Source of the DNA: DASZIT01 sp963709665
GTDB lineage: Bacteria > Actinomycetota > Acidimicrobiia > Acidimicrobiales > RAAP-2
Direction of reading: 5' to 3'
NCBI GenBank assembly: GCA_963709665.1
Contig: CAVPWU010000002.1
Span: forward strand, 620,001 to 684,000
Length of the DNA stretch: 64,000 bases
Shown here: positions 59,625 to 64,000 of the stretch, one piece after another
Position numbering within the stretch: position 1 is the first letter of the stretch
Layout: each line of letters opens with the position of its first letter
Translations under genes and position numbers: made by a program
The notes under the pieces: model-generated
The model's database searches: none
The model's input: only the letters and a program-made list of their open reading frames with translations
What the model was told of the DNA's origin: nothing

Positions 59625-60035
59625 TCAGGCCGGGACCGGCGTGCGCTGTGGCCGGGTGACGAACCGGCTCACGCAGGACGGCACCAGCTCGAGAGCCCGG
59701 TGGTCCCCCGCCCGGTACTGGCTGGGTGTCATGCCGACGATCTCCGTGAAGCGCGAGCTGAACGAACCGAGCGACGTACAGCCGACCGCCATGCAGGTGT
59801 CGGTGACCGACGTCCCCTGTCGCAGCAGCGCCTTGGCCCGTTCGATCCGCCGGGTCATGAGGTAGGCGTAGGGGGTTTCGCCGTAGGCCGCCCGGTACCT
59901 CCGTGAGAAGTGGGCCGGGGACATCAGTGCGGTCCGGGCCATGGCCGGGACATCGAGCGGCTGGTCGTAGTGGCGGTCGATGAAGTCACGCGCCCGGCGG
60001 AGACAGGCGAGGTCGGCCAGCTCCTCGGGGGTCAT
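59625..60035 (-). CDS. AraC-family transcriptional regulator (DNA-binding domain only)
   Basis: A 136-aa protein consisting of the double HTH of AraC/XylS proteins: LRRARDFIDRHYDQPLDVPAMARTALMSPAHFSRRYRAAYGETPYAYLMTRRIERAKALL and the second helix pair CTSLGSFSSRFTEIVGMTPSQYR. No sensor domain. The ATG at 60035 (MTPEELADL) starts the conserved part. Together with the downstream VOC gene (68 nt away) it forms a common AraC-VOC pair in actinobacteria, where the regulator usually controls its neighbour (inference). Confidence 0.87.
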   Translation of the reverse strand: MTPEELADLACLRRARDFIDRHYDQPLDVPAMARTALMSPAHFSRRYRAAYGETPYAYLMTRRIERAKALLRQGTSVTDTCMAVGCTSLGSFSSRFTEIVGMTPSQYRAGDHRALELVPSCVSRFVTRPQRTPVPA

Positions 60036-60075
60036 GGGGACGACGGTACCCGATCGTTGCACCCTTCCCTGGACG

Positions 60076-60522
60076 TCAGGGGGTGGACTCCGGCGCCGGG
60101 GCCGGAGTCCCCACCACCTCGGCCAGCGACGCGTTGGCGGTCCGGAGTGCCTCGAGCGTCGCGGGACTCGGATCCCGGATGACGTCCTTGGCCGCCCGGA
60201 CCAGGTCGACCTGGGCCCGGACCACCCGGTCGGGAACCTCCTCCGACAGCGGATGGCTGCTGGTCTCGCCCAGGACCGATCCCTTGGAGGCGATCCCGAA
60301 CACCGGGGAGTCGACGATGCTGTCCTCGTAGGTGTCGCTCCGGTCGATCTGGCTGTCCAGGGTCTCGAGCGCCTCCAGCAGGGCCTGTCGGGAGGCGTCC
60401 CCGCCGACCTCCAGGAACTTCGCCACCGCCTGCTCGACGGCCTCGATGTCCCACTCGAGGTGGACCTCGACCTCGGCCTCGGCGTTGGGCGGGTCTCCTT
60501 GACGGCGATGACGACCGAACAT
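60076..60522 (-). CDS. Hypothetical helical protein
   Basis: A 148-aa acidic protein without signal peptide or membrane helix. It has helical segments (WDIEAVEQAVAKFLEVG, ALLEALETLDSQI, VRAQVDLVRAAKDVIRD, LEALRTANASLAEVV) and a Pro-rich end. The basic start MFGRHRRQGD fits the ATG at 60522. I recognise no family. It lies 40 nt upstream of the AraC gene on the same strand and may be co-transcribed with it. Confidence 0.6.
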   Translation of the reverse strand: MFGRHRRQGDPPNAEAEVEVHLEWDIEAVEQAVAKFLEVGGDASRQALLEALETLDSQIDRSDTYEDSIVDSPVFGIASKGSVLGETSSHPLSEEVPDRVVRAQVDLVRAAKDVIRDPSPATLEALRTANASLAEVVGTPAPAPESTP

Positions 60523-60671
60523 CCGGACCCTTTCACGTGACGGTCCGTCCTACCTGGGCGGACGGGTGTGGCTGAACGTACCATCCGACCAGGAGGGATC
60601 ACCGGAACCAGGTGGTGACCGCCCCGCCGCCGCCAGGCACAGCTGGCTGCCCCGTCCACCTCCCCCGCCGC

Positions 60672-60677
60672 TACGCT
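60672..60677 (+). promoter_or_regulatory. Predicted -10 box of the class II aldolase gene
   Basis: TACGCT with a leader of about 40 nt that includes GAGGAGGA before the GTG at 60724. Confidence 0.35.
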
Positions 60678-60723
60678 GATGGGGTCGGGAGTCGATCGTC
60701 ACCCCCGACGCCGAGGAGGACCC

Positions 60724-61488
60724 GTGTCTGAGATCGTCCCATGGCCCACCACCGGGAAGTTCGATTCGCCCGACGTGGAGCGCCTCTACCGCAAGCAGCG
60801 CCTGGCCGCCGGCTTCCGCCTCTTCTCCAAGTTCGGGTTCGACGAGGGGGTGGCCGGTCACATCACCGCCCGTGACCCCGAGCGGACCGACCACTTCTGG
60901 GTCAACCCGTTCGCCATGAACTTCGGCCACATCCGGGTCTCCGACCTGCTGCTGGTCAACCACAACGGCGAGGTGGTGGAGGGTGACGCCCCGGTCAACA
61001 CGGCCGCCTTCGTCATCCACGGTCAGATCCACGCCGCCCGTCCCGACGTGGTGGCCGCCGCCCACTCCCACTCGGTGCACGGCAAGGCTTGGTCGGCGCT
61101 CGGGAAGCCCCTCGACCCCATCACCCAGGACGTCTGCGCCTTCTACGAGGACCATGCCGTCTTCGACGACTACACCGGCGTGGTGCTCGACCTCGAGGAG
61201 GGCAAGCGCATCGCCCACGCCCTGGGGGACAACAAGGCGGCCATCCTCCGGAACCACGGCCTGCTGACGGTGGGGCACACGGTGGACGAGGCGGTCTGGT
61301 GGTTCATCACTATGGAGCGGTCCAGCCAGGCCCAGCTCCTGGCCTCGGCCGCCGGGGACCCGGTCCTCATCGATCCGGAGATGGCCCGTCTGACCGCCGG
61401 CCAGGTGGGGAGTCACCTGGCCGGGTGGTTCAGCTTCCAACCCCTCTGGGACAAGATCGTCCGGGAGCAGCCCGACCTGCTCGACTGA
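60724..61488 (+). CDS. Class II aldolase/adducin family protein
   Basis: A 254-aa zinc-dependent aldolase-like protein. The zinc His residues lie in AAAHSHSVHGKAWSALG and ILRNHGLLTVGHTVDEAVWWF; an acidic active-site stretch DVCAFYEDHAV lies between them. N-terminal GFDEGVAGHITARDPE matches the family. Members cleave sugar phosphates (L-fuculose-, L-ribulose-phosphate); this one is closer to the adducin-like group of uncertain activity. The GTG at 60724 is set by the strong Shine-Dalgarno GAGGAGGA. Confidence 0.88.
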   Translation: MSEIVPWPTTGKFDSPDVERLYRKQRLAAGFRLFSKFGFDEGVAGHITARDPERTDHFWVNPFAMNFGHIRVSDLLLVNHNGEVVEGDAPVNTAAFVIHGQIHAARPDVVAAAHSHSVHGKAWSALGKPLDPITQDVCAFYEDHAVFDDYTGVVLDLEEGKRIAHALGDNKAAILRNHGLLTVGHTVDEAVWWFITMERSSQAQLLASAAGDPVLIDPEMARLTAGQVGSHLAGWFSFQPLWDKIVREQPDLLD

Positions 61489-61543
61489 TCGGTGGGGCTC
61501 GATGAGGGCCACCGGGTGATCTGACTTTCGGGAGTCCGCTGTC

Positions 61544-61549
61544 TAGCGT
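61544..61549 (+). promoter_or_regulatory. Predicted -10 box of the SCO1-like gene
   Basis: TAGCGT, 8 nt before the GTG at 61558. Confidence 0.4.
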
Positions 61550-61557
61550 GACCAGCC

Positions 61558-62340
61558 GTGCCGCTCCTCCCCCGCTCCGGCCGGTCCCTCCGCCTTCCGG
61601 TCGTGGCACTGCTGCTCCTGCTGGGGGGCGGCATCCTCGCCGCCTGCTCCTCCGATCCGGTGCCGGGCACCCCGTCGCCCTCGCTCGGCATCGTCCAGAA
61701 CCGGGCGGTTCCCCAGATTCCCCTGGTCAACCAGCACGGGGTGCCCACCACCCTGGCCGACTTCCGGGGCAAGACGGTGATCCTGGCCCCGATGATGAGT
61801 CTCTGCCAGGAGACCTGTCCGCTCACCACCGCCAACCTGCTGGTCATGCAGCAGGCCATCGACCAGGCCGGCCTGGCCCACCACGTGGTCATCGTGGAGT
61901 ACTCCATCGATCCCGGGCGGGACAGCCCGGCCCGTCTGGCCGCCTACGCCAAGCTCACCGGGGCGAGCTGGACCCTCCTCACCGGCACCCAGGCGTCGGT
62001 GGACGCCATGAACAGGTTCTTCTACGTGTTCGCCCAGAAGGTCCCGGAAGGCTCGCCCCCTGACATCGACTGGTGGACCCATCAACCGCTCACCTACGAC
62101 ATCAACCACACCGACGGGTACTTCGTCATCGATCCGAGCGGACACCAGCGGTTCGCCACCTCCGCCTCGCCCGATGTGGCTTCCCATCACGTGTCGAAGT
62201 CGTTGGGCAGCCTGCTCGACGACCAGGGCCAGCAGGACCTCAACGATCCCGCCATCAACGGCCAGACGTGGACGGTGCCCCAGGCGCTGTCGGTGGTGGG
62301 CTGGGTGGCCGGCAAGGAGATCCCCGCCCCCACCAGCTGA
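61558..62340 (+). CDS. SCO1/SenC-family lipoprotein
   Basis: A 260-aa thioredoxin-fold protein on the outer face of the membrane. The N-terminus has a lipobox LAAC (Cys near residue 30) after a hydrophobic core. The copper/redox motif CxxxC is SLCQETCPLT, and the third ligand His lies in the DINHTDGYFVIDPSG region. SCO proteins deliver copper to cytochrome c oxidase CuA sites or act as thiol reductases. The protein carries an unusual tail (PAINGQTWTVPQALSVVGW). GTG start with a TAGCGT box. No oxidase genes are in the window. Confidence 0.87.
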   Translation: MPLLPRSGRSLRLPVVALLLLLGGGILAACSSDPVPGTPSPSLGIVQNRAVPQIPLVNQHGVPTTLADFRGKTVILAPMMSLCQETCPLTTANLLVMQQAIDQAGLAHHVVIVEYSIDPGRDSPARLAAYAKLTGASWTLLTGTQASVDAMNRFFYVFAQKVPEGSPPDIDWWTHQPLTYDINHTDGYFVIDPSGHQRFATSASPDVASHHVSKSLGSLLDDQGQQDLNDPAINGQTWTVPQALSVVGWVAGKEIPAPTS

Positions 62341-62501
62341 ACCGGCGAGTCGGAGTCTGAACGACGAGTCGGAATCAACTGGGGCCGGCCGACGACGTCC
62401 GGAGACGCCTCACCGCTCCCTGTCAGGCCAGATCCTCCTGTGCTCCCGAAGCTATTGAGGACCAGCCGATCAGCGGTCGATCCTGAAAGACAGTGTCACT
62501 G

Positions 62502-63119
62502 TTAGAGCGCACTAATCGGCGGATCGCTCCTCGTACGGTTTCTGTTGGCTGACCAACGCAGTCGAAACGCCAGCAATGTGAGACACCCGCACAGAACCTC
62601 GCCGACCCATATTGAAGGACTGGGGACAAGGGTTCGAGGGGGTTCGCCCTTGGCAATCGCCCAGAGGATGCGCGTGACAGGCTCCAAGACGAGAAGGCAG
62701 GCGATGACGATGGCCGCCAGTCCCCACCGTTGCTTAGTCGCCAGGTAGCTACCGAGGGCACCCAAGGCAGCTCCCCCTATCGCACCCAACAGAACCCAAC
62801 GATTGTCGACCAATGCAACTAGTAGTGGGTCGGCGCCTCGGTTCGGGCTTGCCCCGCCGAGTCCCCGTGCCGCCCTTACCAGGGCATAACTGGCAAGCGC
62901 TGCGACGGTCGAGGCTGCCCCCACCAGGGCACCCACCGCGATGCGGCGTGGCTTGAGAATCGCCGCCGAGACAAACGGGATGAGCGCCCACGGCGCGCTC
63001 ACATTGCCGATCGCATTGCGAGTGCCCCCGTGGCGACCCTTGATCATCGCGTCGAGTGCCCCAAAAATGCAGATGCCCAGCATCAGCGAGATGGTGCGGC
63101 GCCATGCGCGATCACTCAT
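62502..63119 (-). CDS. DUF6518-like membrane protein
   Basis: A 205-aa protein with about five hydrophobic helices (LMLGICIFGAL, NVSAPWALIPFVSAAIL, AVGALVGAASTVAALASYAL, LLGAIGGAALGALGSYL, LAAIVIACLLVLEPV). The order and the RNAIGNVSAPW and RRIAVGALVGA stretches resemble DUF6518 membrane proteins; the assignment is tentative. Codon use is clearly less GC-rich than in genes before 62340, which suggests recent acquisition. The ATG at 63119 fits. Function unknown. Confidence 0.7.
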   Translation of the reverse strand: MSDRAWRRTISLMLGICIFGALDAMIKGRHGGTRNAIGNVSAPWALIPFVSAAILKPRRIAVGALVGAASTVAALASYALVRAARGLGGASPNRGADPLLVALVDNRWVLLGAIGGAALGALGSYLATKQRWGLAAIVIACLLVLEPVTRILWAIAKGEPPRTLVPSPSIWVGEVLCGCLTLLAFRLRWSANRNRTRSDPPISAL

Positions 63120-63208
63120 CCCGACAGACTAACGGCGGACCTGTCTTAGAAGGTCAGGTCTAGCTCATTCCCGTTTCCGTTTGTACGCCACTGACCCGGC
63201 AGTATGGG

Positions 63209-63391
63209 TCATTCCAGTTCGACAAGGGCGGGCGGGATCTCGTTGCTGCTTCCATCGAGGAACTCGATTCCTATGAGATCACGACCTGGTGCTCCAAGCG
63301 CAAACACCGACGCACGGCTGCCAGGCCGATATTTCTAGGGAGCCTCCGCCTTCACGATCACCGTGTCGCCATACGTAGGGAATCTGACCAT
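63209..63391 (-). pseudogene. Small protein gene interrupted by an in-frame amber codon
   Basis: Reading from the ATG at 63391 gives MVRFPTYGDTVIVKAEAP, then TAG, then in the same frame KYRPGSRASVFALGAP, LIGIEFLDGSSNEIPPALVELE and a TGA. Both parts read like one compact beta-rich protein of 60 residues (YRPG..ASV, EFLDGSS.EIP), so a single nonsense change probably inactivated it. No start suits the second part alone. Neighbouring remnants are also damaged. Family unknown; it resembles small immunity-type proteins only loosely. Confidence 0.5.
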
Positions 63392-63421
63392 GTGCCAATC
63401 ATCGCAGGACTCTCCTGCGGC

Positions 63422-63650
63422 TTACTCCCAGCCCTTGGCCGAGTAGGTCTCCGTATCCTCGTCCGGATGGTCCGACACATAGGGCGGCCCGCCCATCCTG
63501 GCGTGATATTTGGTCATGACATCGATATGGCCCTGAGCTCCAATCCAGAAGCGAACCGTCCGGAAGGAGCGCTCTGGCGGCATCGCCCCTCGGACCGGCC
63601 AAGCAGATTGAGTGCAACCCGTCGGGATCGACCCATAGTTCATGAATCAT
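63422..63650 (-). pseudogene. Frameshifted small gene (MIHELWVDPDG-type protein)
   Basis: The N-terminal part MIHELWVDPDGLHSICLAGP, RGDAARALL is in one frame. The C-terminal part WIGAQGHIDVMTKYHARMGG to TYSAKGWE is in another. A single-base change near 63545 would join them into a protein of about 75 residues of a kind seen in actinobacteria (hypothetical, from memory). As sequenced it is broken. It lies 31 nt upstream of the amber-interrupted gene, in low-GC DNA. Confidence 0.5.
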
Positions 63651-63711
63651 GTGGCGAACGATGGGTGCCCCGTCGACCCGGCGACGGTTCAGGGATGCCT
63701 CGGGACAAAGG

Positions 63712-63909
63712 CTATGGCTCACGCTCGGAATCGATCGGCACCAATAGCCCTCGCCGTTCAGCGACGAAGATCGGGCTGCGGATCACCGGAGAGATGGCGC
63801 TCCGTCTGGACCAGATCCATCCCTTCCACCAAGCCCGGAGCCACATGGGGGCGGCCTCCTCCTCGAAGCGCATCGCCACGGGGGCAGAACGTCCTTCCAT
63901 GCTCACCAA
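63712..63909 (-). CDS. Small hypothetical protein or fragment
   Basis: A 65-aa ORF (MVSMEGRSAPVAMRFEEEAA, MWLRAWWKGWIWSRR, SPIFVAERRGLLVPID), Trp-rich, without recognisable family. It is on the same strand and just upstream of the two broken genes and could itself be a remnant. It is divergent from the gene starting at 63982, with a palindrome between. Weak support. Confidence 0.3.
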   Translation of the reverse strand: MVSMEGRSAPVAMRFEEEAAPMWLRAWWKGWIWSRRSAISPVIRSPIFVAERRGLLVPIDSEREP

Positions 63910-63965
63910 GCTAGGTGAACCGTCTTGACCACGGTCATCGTCCCGACGGTAGGGAGCACCTTCGT

Positions 63966-63984
63966 CATACGATGACGTCGTATG
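63966..63984. promoter_or_regulatory. Palindromic operator over a start codon
   Basis: CATACGA and TCGTATG with a 5-bp centre form a perfect inverted repeat that includes the ATG of the truncated gene at 63982. Typical of autorepressed regulator or antitoxin genes. Confidence 0.45.
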
Positions 63985-64000
63985 TCCGACGACGAAGCGA
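63982..64000 (+). CDS. Start of a truncated gene (MSDDEA...)
   Basis: Only six codons are in the window. The ATG sits in the right arm of the palindrome, compatible with a leaderless, autoregulated gene. The product is unknown. Confidence 0.3.

Noticed and set aside
1..64000. CRISPR arrays, insertion sequences, integrase genes, rRNA and tRNA genes
   Set aside because: No regularly spaced short repeats, transposase-like proteins, terminal inverted repeats or RNA gene signatures were seen on either strand.

Overview
The window is high-GC actinobacterial DNA with compact, often overlapping genes. Three things point to a deep-branching, mycobacterium-like actinomycete, probably of the class Acidimicrobiia (inference): a complete Pup-proteasome cluster, the fused F420-biosynthesis gene fbiC, and a secreted 42-residue GYW...DGGVF..GDA repeat. 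Many starts are GTG. Many -10 boxes of the form TANNNT lie only 6-9 nt before the start codon, so leaderless transcription looks common.

Layout. 1-1186 (minus): two cyclic-nucleotide-binding (Crp/Fnr-like) proteins, the first cut by the window edge. 1497-12328 (minus): a pentose-phosphate operon in the order tkt, tal, gnd, zwf, pgl, then fbiC, a LOG-family protein and a TRIC-type channel. 12404-14951: a FIST sensor protein, a hotdog thioesterase and three small membrane proteins. 14957-26928 (plus): trmI, the proteasomal ATPase arc/mpa, dop, pup, prcB, prcA, pafA, lepB, tat genes and a HelY-like helicase. This order closely follows the Mycobacterium tuberculosis Rv2118c-Rv2092c region. dop is broken by two compensating single-base frameshifts, and Pup is already encoded with a C-terminal Glu. 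26941-31899: a tandem ThyX-like protein, a promoter followed by a structured RNA candidate without an ORF, a DUF4193 zinc-ribbon protein, small proteins and a frameshifted gene.

32082-45930: an HtrA protease, then a SARP/AfsR-type regulator divergent from a giant secreted protein of 3111 aa (signal peptide, L-type-lectin-like domain, TIG domain, about 24 Ig-like domains, six GYW repeats). Near-identical 312-bp tandem repeats lie inside that gene. 46070-50776: nitroreductase, zinc-ribbon protein, alpha/beta hydrolase, F420-type (Ddn-like) oxidoreductase, MFS exporter and a cell-wall amidase that lacks one zinc ligand. 50893-56455: a second secreted GYW-repeat protein, a Ser/Thr kinase with an extracellular B-lectin domain, a divergent FHA-LuxR regulator and a secretory lipase with an upstream array of ACTTG boxes.

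56791-62340: a short UvrA paralogue, VOC protein, AraC regulator, class II aldolase and SCO1/SenC lipoprotein. 62341-64000 has visibly lower GC, a DUF6518-like membrane protein, two small broken genes and a palindrome over the start of a truncated gene. It looks like acquired or decaying DNA.

Functional links. The pentose-phosphate operon supplies NADPH and pentoses and carries an F420 gene. The Ddn-like protein is a plausible F420 user. The Pup-proteasome block forms one protein-degradation module. The lectin kinase plus FHA-LuxR pair and the SARP regulator plus giant adhesin pair are the best candidates for uncharacterised signalling or surface systems.
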